From an uncultured Prevotellaceae bacterium (GTDB taxonomy: Bacteria; Bacteroidota; Bacteroidia; Bacteroidales; Bacteroidaceae): a stretch of 43,110 bases of DNA. The notes beneath the pieces were generated by a model, which saw only the letters and a program-made list of their open reading frames with translations, had not been told where the DNA came from and made no database searches. The translations under genes were made by a program, and so were the position numbers. The number at the start of each line of letters is the position of its first letter. Position 1 is the stretch's first letter. The DNA lies in the NCBI GenBank assembly GCA_900313615.1, contig OMRP01000019.1:1-43110 (forward strand). Reading direction: 5' to 3'. Below are positions 7,280 through 15,595 of the stretch, one piece after another.

Positions 7280-10200
7280 ATGAAAAAGATTACAATGTTT
7301 TTGCTTATGCTCCTATCTATGTGCATGGGAGTGCAAGCCGAAGAGGTAACGCTGTCGGATACACCAGTATCAAACAGCAGTGGTGATGGCTACCCCATCC
7401 TCTTGAGCGATGGTGGAACGGAACTGAAGAACGCAGGTGCGCACGTTGGCCAAGAGGTGAGGTTCTATGCCACCATTGAAACAGAAGGGGGGTTCCTACA
7501 GCTTTGGGAAGGACACTGGAAGGGCAACTACCTTGACGTCGATCCGGCCGACATCTCCTCCAAAGGGTATTTCTCCTTAAAACTTACGCAGGAGATTCTG
7601 GATGCTGCCTATGAACAGCAGAATTGGGGTGGTACATTCCTCATCAATACGAACTATGTACTGACCATAACCAAGATAACCCTTGCAGATATAGAGACCG
7701 TCTCTGGATTATCACTTGTGGGATGGGGCAAGTGGGACGATGGCATCATCCTGACCAACAACACCGATGGTTCGCTGACCATTGACTTCAACACCGTTGA
7801 CGCTTGGAAAGGCGCCTCCAAATGGTTGGGCGGTTACGATGCCAGTGACTATGACTACCTGGTGTTTGAAGTCGCGCCTCTCTCTTCTGGCTCCTACGAT
7901 GTCCAGACATATTTACAGTATGCCGAAGGCGAGGCAGAAACCATGCGGTGGACATTGGATGAGTCTAAGCGTTTCCTTAGATTGCCGCTGGATCCTGCCA
8001 GGAAAAATGCCATCAACCAAGTGGCTTTCCAAAACACCAACAACGAGGGTGTGCCCTTCACCGTCAAGGAGGCTTATTGGGTGAGCAAAATCGACTTTGC
8101 AGAACTGAACAGCGCATGGTACAATAAGGATGATCTGGAAGTGGCCGACCGTACCATGTTTATCAATTACGACAACTTCGATTACATGGTGTTCGAGTTC
8201 TCTTCCCAAACCACGGAGGCATTGGATTTCCTTCCGAAATATGGTGGAAACCTTAACGGCGAGCCTTGGTGGGTCAGTGACACCGCCTCTGACAAGGTGA
8301 CAACCGATGTCAACTTAGTGACAGCCTTTGTGCCTCTAACCAATGCCACCATCAAGGAATTGTACTATATGGGCTACACTATTAATAAGGCTGGTTCCAA
8401 TGCCAACCCGTCCACACAACCCTCGAAAGTATATGTAGCTACAAAGGACTATCTGCTCGAACAAGGTGGTTTCACTGAGGAGCAACTGGCCAATCATATC
8501 TACGTGCCTGCTGGCCGCTGGGATCTCGATATCTCGCATGATGGCGGTATCGGCGGTGACTCAAACTGGGGATGGAATGAATTCCGTTACACCGGCAACA
8601 CCCAGACGATAACAAGCGGAATAGGTAATAGTGGAGGTACGATATGGAATAAGTGGGATTATGACAATGGCAATGTGCCGGTGGACGACTATGACTATGT
8701 GGTGGTGGAATTTGCACAACCCACGGATTCCTATATGCTCTATTTAGGAGGTTCGTCTATCATGGAAGGTACGGCAGTGGATAAATACTGCACCCAAGCT
8801 GTATGGAAATACAGCGGTAATGAAGAGAGCCTCACCTATATCGGTATTGCTACCAACGAGGCTTGTCAGGTGAAAATCAAAAGTGTGTATTTGGCTACGG
8901 AGGCATATGTGAACGAGCATGACCTGAAGAACGAATACAAACATCCGGAAACCTATTATGTATTGAGCCGCTATGGGCAACCCGAGGCTCCAAGTAGTGA
9001 ATATGACAATTACGGTAAGTGGACGCCTGCTTCTTCTTCGAGCACCCTCGACTGGCAGTTCAACTATGACGAGGTCAATGAGTTTGAGCCTGATGAATAC
9101 GACTATTTAGTGTTCAGGTTTACGAAGCCTACCACCACCCGCACAGCCCAAATCAAGGTCAGTTCCGGTAGCTACTCTTTCGCGGTTGATATCGCCTCTG
9201 AGGATGAGAGCCTCACCTGCAGACAGAAAGTGGTGAAGGTGGACGATGAAGGCCTATGGGAGCAGTTCTTTGAGACGGGGAAATGGATTGAGCACATCAG
9301 CATCGTCAACCCTACGGCGGGTGAGCAGTTCCAAATAGGTTATGTGGAACTCGTCAAGGTGGGAGGTTACACCGAAGCGCCCCAGGATATCTATGAACCA
9401 AACATTGACTTGACAGACTTCGTGGAGATACCGTTGAACGAATGGATGCAAACTATGTTTTCTGAAATAACGCTTTCGGAAGAGGAAAATGTTTATGGTG
9501 ATACCCATCCTGTACTTAATGTAACGGCGGCAGCACAAACCATAACTGACGATGGCGAAGTGAAAGAGGGCGATTTCGAGGTGGATTATGGCTATGCTCC
9601 TGGTATATGGTTTAGAGGGAATGATACTAACATGTATGAAAAGATCACAATGGGCTACAACAATTTGGATTACTTGGTGGTGGAGTTCGACCGGCCAACT
9701 TCCTCGCTCACTGGATTCTACCTGAGAGCCGTTACGGATTGGGCTTCGGAATCACCGGATGCTAATGTAGAGGTATTGCCAAAAGACAACATGGCACAGC
9801 CCTTCTGCAAAACCATCTTCATCCCACTGCCCAAGAATGCCGAGAATATGGCCAACGATTTGGTAGCTTTCCAAATCCTACCGGTGTTCAAGACTCACTC
9901 TGTGACTCACATTGCACGCACATATCTTGCCTCTAAGGATTATCTGCTCGAAAAAGGTTATTCAGAGGAAGAATTGGCAAACGGCATCTATGGTGAGGGT
10001 GAGAGTGTGACGATAGGCAATACTGGCTATGCTACCATCTTCTTCCCGGGAGCATGGGACCACTATGTTCCGGGTGGACTGAAGGGGTACGACTATACGT
10101 ATGAATATGAACTCAATTCGGGCGTTCCTCCCGTGCTCAGCGTAGATCACGAATATGTGGCTGACGAGAAGGTCAATGGCGATTACGCCGCTGTGCTCAA

Positions 10201-10663
10201 GGCGGAGGCGACGGTGAAACTGCCTTACACTTTCTACTTCCCCAAAGCAGAGACGGAACAACAGGGTACCTATAAGCATGGATACTACCCCTGTCTCTTT
10301 GGAACAGAAGAGGAGGGGGAAACAATCAATATGATTGGCCCGTCGCAAGTGAGGTATTATAAACTCTCCACCAAGAATGGCAAGAACGTGGGCTTCTACT
10401 GGGGCGCTCCCGATGGTGGACCATTCATCAACGGAGCCAAGAAGGCTTATCTCATACTGCCTAACTACGAGGCTTACGAAGCAGCCAACGGTTATGTGTT
10501 CGACGAGAACATGAACCTTGTACCTGACGGCACAACAGGCATTACCGACATCGCTAACGAAGCCAATAGCAATGCTCCGGCTTATAACCTCAGCGGTCAG
10601 CGTGTGGGTGCTTCCTATCGTGGCATCGTCATCCAGAATGGCAAGAAAACCACTCGTAAGTAG
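7280..10663 (+). CDS. Large secreted protein with repeated DYLVFE modules and C-terminal sorting-like tail
   Basis: 1127 residues from ATG 7280 (MKKITMFLLML, a good signal peptide ending near QAEE); ATG 7268 would add four residues before the Lys pair. The body is built of related units marked by (Y/F/L)DY(L/M/V)V(F/V)E cores near residues 190, 299, 471, 606 and 796, separated by KVYVATKDYLLE-type strands. That suggests five or so beta-sandwich, carbohydrate-binding-like modules. The end reads YNLSGQRV..GIVIQNGKK, the terminal motif common in exported Prevotella proteins, resembling type IX secretion sorting tails. No catalytic motif is recognised. It is probably a cell-surface or released binding protein; ligand unknown. 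A 61-residue protein gene follows. Confidence 0.75.
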   Translation: MKKITMFLLMLLSMCMGVQAEEVTLSDTPVSNSSGDGYPILLSDGGTELKNAGAHVGQEVRFYATIETEGGFLQLWEGHWKGNYLDVDPADISSKGYFSLKLTQEILDAAYEQQNWGGTFLINTNYVLTITKITLADIETVSGLSLVGWGKWDDGIILTNNTDGSLTIDFNTVDAWKGASKWLGGYDASDYDYLVFEVAPLSSGSYDVQTYLQYAEGEAETMRWTLDESKRFLRLPLDPARKNAINQVAFQNTNNEGVPFTVKEAYWVSKIDFAELNSAWYNKDDLEVADRTMFINYDNFDYMVFEFSSQTTEALDFLPKYGGNLNGEPWWVSDTASDKVTTDVNLVTAFVPLTNATIKELYYMGYTINKAGSNANPSTQPSKVYVATKDYLLEQGGFTEEQLANHIYVPAGRWDLDISHDGGIGGDSNWGWNEFRYTGNTQTITSGIGNSGGTIWNKWDYDNGNVPVDDYDYVVVEFAQPTDSYMLYLGGSSIMEGTAVDKYCTQAVWKYSGNEESLTYIGIATNEACQVKIKSVYLATEAYVNEHDLKNEYKHPETYYVLSRYGQPEAPSSEYDNYGKWTPASSSSTLDWQFNYDEVNEFEPDEYDYLVFRFTKPTTTRTAQIKVSSGSYSFAVDIASEDESLTCRQKVVKVDDEGLWEQFFETGKWIEHISIVNPTAGEQFQIGYVELVKVGGYTEAPQDIYEPNIDLTDFVEIPLNEWMQTMFSEITLSEEENVYGDTHPVLNVTAAAQTITDDGEVKEGDFEVDYGYAPGIWFRGNDTNMYEKITMGYNNLDYLVVEFDRPTSSLTGFYLRAVTDWASESPDANVEVLPKDNMAQPFCKTIFIPLPKNAENMANDLVAFQILPVFKTHSVTHIARTYLASKDYLLEKGYSEEELANGIYGEGESVTIGNTGYATIFFPGAWDHYVPGGLKGYDYTYEYELNSGVPPVLSVDHEYVADEKVNGDYAAVLKAEATVKLPYTFYFPKAETEQQGTYKHGYYPCLFGTEEEGETINMIGPSQVRYYKLSTKNGKNVGFYWGAPDGGPFINGAKKAYLILPNYEAYEAANGYVFDENMNLVPDGTTGITDIANEANSNAPAYNLSGQRVGASYRGIVIQNGKKTTRK

Positions 10664-10671
10664 TATCTAAA

Positions 10672-10768
10672 ACCCTTCTCCCTCCTCTTCATAGGAGGGG
10701 CAGGGTTGTTTATATAATAATGTCCCAACCCCTTTCTTGCTCCCTCTCAGGGAGGGTTAGGGTGGGAA
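10672..10768. repeat. Two G/C palindromic intergenic elements
   Basis: CTCCTCTTCATAGGAGG-GGCAGGG and CTCCCTCTCAGGGAGGG-TTAGGGTGGG are two members of a dispersed palindrome family. They lie between the large secreted gene and the 61-residue gene, and could fold as hairpins in the mRNA. Confidence 0.75.
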
Positions 10769-10782
10769 AAAAAGAAGCAGTT

Positions 10783-10968
10783 ATGAAAAAAGAAAAATAT
10801 CAAGCCCCAAGCATGAAACAAATGATTGTGGACACAGTCGAGGAATTGCTGATGTTTGTGTCCGACAGTTACAGCGAGGATCCGCAACTCACCGATGAGG
10901 GAATTTTCGACGATAGTCTCGACGACGACCTTACGGAGGAACCGCATCCCAGTCTCCTATGGGAATGA
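10783..10968 (+). CDS. Small acidic protein (61 residues), unknown
   Basis: I start it at ATG 10783 (MKKEKYQAPSMKQ), because the upstream in-frame extension to 10720 is repeat sequence. The N-terminal KYQAPSMK pattern resembles many short Bacteroidetes proteins that begin MKKxYxxPxM and have no assigned function. The rest is strongly acidic (SEDPQLTDEG, DDSLDDDLTEE) with no signal peptide or cysteine. It follows the large secreted protein and is followed by a strong terminator, so it is the last gene of that unit. It could be a precursor-like or regulatory peptide; nothing in the sequence decides. Confidence 0.6.
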   Translation: MKKEKYQAPSMKQMIVDTVEELLMFVSDSYSEDPQLTDEGIFDDSLDDDLTEEPHPSLLWE

Positions 10969-11007
10969 TTCTCCAATTATTAGTCAGAGGCACCCTATAC
11001 TCTTTAT

Positions 11008-11045
11008 GCCAGCGGTCACATCTATTGTGGCCGCTGGCTTTTTTT
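11008..11045 (+). terminator. Terminator after the 61-residue gene
   Basis: GCCAGCGGTCAC pairs with GTGGCCGCTGGC (one wobble-type irregularity near the loop), followed by a T run to 11045. Confidence 0.9.
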
Positions 11046-11125
11046 ATGTGGCGAAACTTCTGATTTAAAAGAAAGCCTCTATTGAATCTGCGGAAAACAT
11101 TTTTTTCAAAAAAATCTCGCAAAAG

Positions 11126-11156
11126 TTTGTCAGTTCCAAAAAAAACGTTACCTTTG
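11126..11156 (+). promoter_or_regulatory. Promoter of the tRNA cluster
   Basis: TTTG (11126-11129), a 19-base spacer and TACCTTTG (11149-11156). Right at the expected start a hairpin GCGTTT-AGAG-AAACGC (11162-11177) is followed by a short T run before tRNA-Gly. Confidence 0.8.
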
Positions 11157-11199
11157 CAACCGCGTTTAGAGAAACGCACCTTTTTGTGAAAGGTTTTAT

Positions 11200-11272
<73 letters not shown>

Positions 11273-11307
11273 CAACATTCTGAATAAATACCAAGTCTAT
11301 AAGACAA

Positions 11308-11389
11308 GCCCAGGTGGCGGAATTGGTAGACGCGCACGTTTCAGGTGCGTGTGCCGAGAGGTGTGCAGGTTCGAGTCCTGTTCTGGGCA
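11308..11389 (+). tRNA. tRNA-Leu(CAG)
   Basis: Class II tRNA with a long variable arm. Acceptor GCCCAGG/TCTGGGC, anticodon loop TTCAGGT giving CAG, and T-loop TTCGAGT. Confidence 0.95.
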
Positions 11390-11416
11390 CTCATTTTATT
11401 CAGAATGGTTTTTGTC

Positions 11417-11500
11417 GGAGAGGTGGCGGAATTGGTAGACGCGCTACTTTGAGGGGGTAGTGTCAATTGCGACGTGGGAGTTCGAGTCTCCTCCTCTTCA
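11417..11500 (+). tRNA. tRNA-Leu(GAG)
   Basis: Class II tRNA. Acceptor GGAGAGG/CCTCTTC with one G-T pair, anticodon loop TTGAGGG giving GAG, and a long variable arm. Its D-arm matches the preceding Leu tRNA. Confidence 0.95.
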
Positions 11501-11559
11501 CAAAAACAAAGATTCTGGGAACAACCGCTATTGTTGCTGTTCTCTTGGAAATCTTAGTT

Positions 11560-11632
<73 letters not shown>

Positions 11633-11667
11633 CTGTTTTAGGATAAAAAACACAAAACCTCCATTTA

Positions 11668-12207
11668 ATGAATTTATATCTTAGATACTTCGACAGGGAA
11701 ACATTAGTGTATTCCGCCGATGAGGCTATCGATTTCCTATGCTCCATTCCGGAAATAGGAATGAATCCTGATTTGGAACAGGACATACGTGAATACGCTG
11801 AAAGCGACGTCTATTACCCCAAACGCTATAAGGTAAGACCGCGTGTCTATTTCATCGTCATCAAGACGGAAGCGGCCACAATGCTCGACTTCAAACAGAA
11901 AAAAGCACTCAGGACAAATACCAATACCGACCGCAGGGAAGTGCCACAGGCTGTAAATAGGCTCAACGAGGAAAAAGCGGGATGGTATGAAGGAACGCTT
12001 GACTTCAAGAGAGTGGTGCTCATGCCTTCCACCGGAAAACATGAATATCGCGACACGCGTTTCGTGGCGCAATGCAAGGCGCTGTCGGGACTCGATTGCT
12101 ACAACCGCATCGTTGAACATCTTAGCACCCGTGTCGACAGAAGGAGTCAGTTCCCCTCGGCGAAAGGAAAGAACTTCAAGTTCAAATACCTGGGTATGTG
12201 GAAATAA
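11668..12207 (+). CDS. Conserved-looking protein of unknown function
   Basis: 179 residues, soluble, no signal peptide. It starts MNLYLRYFDRETLVYSADEA and ends in basic KGKNFKFKYLGMWK. A central VRPRVYFIVIKTEAATMLDF strand is followed by a charged region. I do not recognise the family. It begins 35 bases after a tRNA-Gly and ends 23 bases before ssb on the same strand, so it probably belongs with ssb-gldE. Coding character is good: normal composition, full-length open frame. Confidence 0.75.
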   Translation: MNLYLRYFDRETLVYSADEAIDFLCSIPEIGMNPDLEQDIREYAESDVYYPKRYKVRPRVYFIVIKTEAATMLDFKQKKALRTNTNTDRREVPQAVNRLNEEKAGWYEGTLDFKRVVLMPSTGKHEYRDTRFVAQCKALSGLDCYNRIVEHLSTRVDRRSQFPSAKGKNFKFKYLGMWK

Positions 12208-12230
12208 TCAAGTACTAATACTCCGATGCC

Positions 12231-12581
12231 ATGAATAAAGTAATGTTGATAGGAAACGTAGGCAAAGAACCTGAGGTGAGGTATTACGATACCGACCAGG
12301 CGATGGCCACATTCCCCCTCGCGACCACAGAAAGAGGATATACCCTGCCTAATGGTACGCAGGTGCCTGAAAGAACGGATTGGCATAACATCGTGCTTTT
12401 CAAAGGATTGGCAAAGATTGCCGAGAAATTTGTTCACAAAGGCGACAAACTGTATATCGAGGGGAGAATTAAATACAGGACCTACGATGACCAACGGGGA
12501 CAGAAACGCTTTGTCACCGAGATATATGGCGAAAACATGGAACTGTTGTCGCCAAAACCTCAAGATAACACCGAAAAGTGA
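12231..12581 (+). CDS. ssb: Single-stranded DNA-binding protein, short form
   Basis: 116 residues with a full OB-fold: MNKVMLIGNVGKEPEVRY, ATTERGY, ERTDWHNIVLF, KGDKLYIEGRIKYR and TEIYGENMELLSPK. It should bind single-stranded DNA as an oligomer in replication and repair. Unlike typical bacterial SSBs it stops right after the OB-fold (PQDNTEK) and lacks the disordered linker and acidic C-terminal DxPF-type tip that recruits partner proteins. The neighbouring frames after the stop do not encode such a tip. gldE starts at its stop codon, so translation is probably coupled. Confidence 0.93.
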   Translation: MNKVMLIGNVGKEPEVRYYDTDQAMATFPLATTERGYTLPNGTQVPERTDWHNIVLFKGLAKIAEKFVHKGDKLYIEGRIKYRTYDDQRGQKRFVTEIYGENMELLSPKPQDNTEK

Positions 12582-12583
12582 AC

Positions 12584-13948
12584 ATGACAACCGGTGTCTT
12601 GACAATAACCCTCAATTCCATTGTTGAGTCATTCTCTGAAGTACATCTGTTGACACCGTCAACGGGTGTATACATAGCAGCCGCATTGGCTGCTGTGTTG
12701 CTTTTGTGCTCGGGCTTCGCCAGTGGCTCGGAAATCGCCTTTTTCAGTCTCTCTCCAAACGACCTCAATGAACTCGACCCGGAGAAAAACGATGCCGACA
12801 GGAAGATTCAAATTCTGCGCGAAGACAGTGAACGGACATTGGCCACCATATTGATAACCAATAACTTGGTGAATGTGACCATCATTATGCTCTGCAACTA
12901 TGTCTTCGCTAATGTGGTCGACTTCGGCAAGGCGGTGGTGTTGCAGTTCATTTGCATCACCATCTTACTCACATTCTTGCTGCTTCTCTTCGGCGAAATC
13001 ATGCCGAAAGTGTATGGACGGCAGAACCCGCTGAAATTCTGTAGGAGAGCGGTAGGGGCTATCATGGTGCTCCGCAAACTGTTCTGGCCCTTTGAATGGG
13101 TGCTCCTGAGAAGTGGGGTGCTGGCAGAGAAAGTGGTCCAGAAAGAAAACCATGTGCTCAGCGTCGACGACCTCGAACAAGCTCTCGAATTGACGGACGA
13201 GGAGGAGATTCGCGATGAACAGAGCATGTTACGAGGTATCATACGTTTTGGCGACGAAACGGTGAAGGAGGTGATGACTTCCAGGAGGGACATCGTCGAC
13301 TTGGATATCAACAGCTCGTTCAAAGAGGTGCTCGACTGTGTGTTGGAAAACAACTACAGCCGAATACCGGTATACCAGGACAACACCGACAACATCAAGG
13401 GGGTGCTCTATATCAAAGACCTCCTGCCACATATCGACAAGGCGGCGTCCTTCAGATGGCAGAAACTCATCCGACCGCCATTCTTCGTGCCGGAAACGAA
13501 AAAGGTGGACGATCTGCTCAAGGATTTCCAAAAGAACAAAGTGCACATGGCTATCGTCGTGGATGAGTTCGGCGGCACGTCTGGACTTATTACGCTCGAG
13601 GATGTGCTTGAGGAAATTGTCGGTGAAATCAATGATGAGTATGATGAGGAGGAGAAAACATACTCACGACTGAATAAAAACACGTTTATCTTTGAGGGAA
13701 AGACACCGCTGGGTGATTTCTGTCGGATTCTCGACATCAACGACGAGACGTTCGAAGAGGTTGAGGGGGATGCCGACTCCCTGGCTGGACTTATCCTCGA
13801 GATAAATGGTGACTTCCCTAAAATTCATGATACCGTGGAATACGGTCGATTCCTTTTTGAGGTGCTTTCTGTCGAGGAACGGCGTATTTCAAAGGTGAAG
13901 GTGGTTATCCGCGACAATGCGGAAAAGGATTCCAAAGAAAATAATTAA
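12584..13948 (+). CDS. gldE: GldE-type CNNM/CBS/CorC_HlyC membrane protein
   Basis: 454 residues from ATG 12584; a GTG at 12578 overlapping the ssb stop is also possible. Residues ~20-195 hold the DUF21/CNNM membrane domain (SGFASGSEIAFFSLSP, several hydrophobic segments). Two CBS repeats follow (VMTSRRDIVDLD; MAIVVDEFGGTSGLITLEDV), then a C-terminal CorC_HlyC domain (FEEVEGDADSLAGLILE). The order ssb-gldE-phosphopantetheinyl transferase supports the GldE name used in Bacteroidetes. GldE is linked to gliding/type IX secretion in Flavobacterium; homologues in non-gliding species may have ion-transport or lipoprotein-related roles. Inner membrane. Confidence 0.9.
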   Translation: MTTGVLTITLNSIVESFSEVHLLTPSTGVYIAAALAAVLLLCSGFASGSEIAFFSLSPNDLNELDPEKNDADRKIQILREDSERTLATILITNNLVNVTIIMLCNYVFANVVDFGKAVVLQFICITILLTFLLLLFGEIMPKVYGRQNPLKFCRRAVGAIMVLRKLFWPFEWVLLRSGVLAEKVVQKENHVLSVDDLEQALELTDEEEIRDEQSMLRGIIRFGDETVKEVMTSRRDIVDLDINSSFKEVLDCVLENNYSRIPVYQDNTDNIKGVLYIKDLLPHIDKAASFRWQKLIRPPFFVPETKKVDDLLKDFQKNKVHMAIVVDEFGGTSGLITLEDVLEEIVGEINDEYDEEEKTYSRLNKNTFIFEGKTPLGDFCRILDINDETFEEVEGDADSLAGLILEINGDFPKIHDTVEYGRFLFEVLSVEERRISKVKVVIRDNAEKDSKENN

Positions 13949-13956
13949 GCCGCTGC

Positions 13957-14577
13957 ATGCCTGTCGCTTTTTTGGAACAGTTGCCTGATGGCTCAAAAAT
14001 GGGGGGCTGGCGCTTCGAAGAGACGCCGGAGGCCTTGGTGAAAATGTACCCATCTCTGAAGGACTGGTACATCATGCTGAAGGAAAAATACCGCAGTGAG
14101 ACGCGTATCATGGAGAAGATGACGGTGCAGGTGTTGATCATGGCGATGGATGGATGCATAGGCGGCATGACGACGCCTCTGGTCAGCCATCTTGAGTCGG
14201 GATGTCCCATACTCTCCGATGGACGATTCATCAGCATCAGCCATACGAAGGGATTGGCGGTTGTGCTGCTCTCTGACGAAAGACCGGTGGGCATTGATGT
14301 GGAATACAGGAGCGACAGAGTGGCGAAAATAGCGCACATGTTCTTGCGGCATGACGAGACACCGACATCTGTTGATGAACAACTACTGATATGGTGTGCC
14401 AAGGAGGCGGCTTACAAATTGTTCAGTGCTGAAAAACTGACATTCGAACAGATGAAGGTGCTGCCCTTTCAATTGCAACCGATGGGCTGCGTGCAACTGA
14501 TGAACATGAAGAGTGAAACGCTCGTTAATCTCTCTTACCATTTCGATGATGACTATGTCTTGGTTTACACGATTTAA
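13957..14577 (+). CDS. 4'-phosphopantetheinyl transferase superfamily protein
   Basis: 206 residues. GIDVE near residue 111 and WCAKEAAYK near 146 are the two magnesium/CoA-binding signatures of the Sfp/AcpS superfamily; SISHTKGLAVV is the preceding strand. It transfers the phosphopantetheine arm from CoA to carrier proteins such as acyl-carrier protein. It starts 8 bases after gldE and its 3' end overlaps the next gene, so it lies in an operon. There is no carrier-protein or synthase gene in the window, so housekeeping ACP is the likely target. Confidence 0.92.
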   Translation: MPVAFLEQLPDGSKMGGWRFEETPEALVKMYPSLKDWYIMLKEKYRSETRIMEKMTVQVLIMAMDGCIGGMTTPLVSHLESGCPILSDGRFISISHTKGLAVVLLSDERPVGIDVEYRSDRVAKIAHMFLRHDETPTSVDEQLLIWCAKEAAYKLFSAEKLTFEQMKVLPFQLQPMGCVQLMNMKSETLVNLSYHFDDDYVLVYTI

Positions 14578-15595
14578 GGGATATGTTGCTCGATGGGCGG
14601 TCCTATTTTGCTGTGTCTGCTTGCCTGGAGGTGCGTTGGCGCAGATGGATGCCCATGTGCATAAACAGCGGTCGTTCGCCAAAACGGTTCCCCCTGGCGA
14701 CTATAGTGGACTGTCGTGGCTCGGCGGCAATGAGTATGCTGTGGTATGTGACAAGACGGATGATGCGTGGCTGCGGTTCCGCATCGACATCGACTCACTG
14801 ACGGGGAAAATCAACAATGTGGAGTATGTGGGAAGGACGACGCTTGGAGCGCAACGGCGTGATCCGGAGGATATAGCGTTCGTAGCACAAGATAGCACGC
14901 TTTTCATCTGCTGTGAGTCGGATAATGAAGTGTGGGAATACCGACTAGACGGCTCTTGTACAGGACGGAAACTGTCGATGCCTAAGGTGTTCGCGAAGGC
15001 TAGGGGAAACTGTGGATTGGAGGCGCTGACCTATCACCCTCAGTCGAAGCGGTTCTGGGTCATCAACGAAAGTACCATCACGGGCGATGGCGACCAACCG
15101 ACGGCGATGAACGGTGTGGCTGGTAGGTTGCGGTTACAGGTTTTTGATGCTGACATGAGGGCGCGTGAACAGTATTTGTATGTCATGGAAAAGGCGACTT
15201 CAGACAAACCGGCTGTCAACTTTGCCATGGGCGTAAGCGCACTGACGGCATTGCCAGACGGTCGATTGCTGGTACTTGAAAGGGAGTTTCATGTGCCTAA
15301 AGGAAAGTTGGGGGCGTACGCTCACTGCAAATTGTTTAGCGTCGATCCGAATAGAGCGACCCCCGTGGATACGGCGAAACCGTTGGCAAGTGCTGCGCCA
15401 TTGCAAAAGGAATTGGTGTGCGAGTGGCGGACGACGCTCACACTGCTCAACCATGCCATAGCGAACTATGAGGGGATGTGTCTCGGACCGACACTCAAAG
15501 ATGGTAGGCGGGTGCTCGTGTTGCTCTCTGATTCGCAACATCAGTACGCGGGGGTACTCAAAGACTGGTTCCGCACCATCGTCATCAAACCATGA
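14555..15595 (+). CDS. Exported phytase-like esterase (beta-propeller)
   Basis: 346 residues from ATG 14555, giving a signal peptide with WAVLFCCVCLPGGALAQ. Starts at 14513, 14546 and 14549 are also in frame but give an unusually long leader. The mature part resembles the 'esterase-like activity of phytase' family: YSGLSWLGGNEYAVVCD, DPEDIAFV, GLEALTYHP, LPDGRLLVLEREF and NYEGMCLGP, with repeated propeller strands. It probably acts in the periplasm or on the surface, perhaps on phosphate esters; the true substrate is unknown. It overlaps the phosphopantetheinyl transferase by about 23 bases and converges with a minus-strand gene, overlapping its end by 11 bases. Confidence 0.82.
   Translation: MSWFTRFKGYVARWAVLFCCVCLPGGALAQMDAHVHKQRSFAKTVPPGDYSGLSWLGGNEYAVVCDKTDDAWLRFRIDIDSLTGKINNVEYVGRTTLGAQRRDPEDIAFVAQDSTLFICCESDNEVWEYRLDGSCTGRKLSMPKVFAKARGNCGLEALTYHPQSKRFWVINESTITGDGDQPTAMNGVAGRLRLQVFDADMRAREQYLYVMEKATSDKPAVNFAMGVSALTALPDGRLLVLEREFHVPKGKLGAYAHCKLFSVDPNRATPVDTAKPLASAAPLQKELVCEWRTTLTLLNHAIANYEGMCLGPTLKDGRRVLVLLSDSQHQYAGVLKDWFRTIVIKP

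Noticed and set aside
11162-11185. True terminator ahead of the tRNA cluster
   Set aside because: It lies downstream of the cluster's own promoter, and the 6-bp stem with an interrupted T run is weak; kept only as a note on an odd hairpin.
14513-14554. Start of the phytase-like gene at 14513
   Set aside because: It would make a 44-residue leader with an atypical n-region; ATG 14555 gives a normal 30-residue signal peptide. The alternative cannot be excluded.
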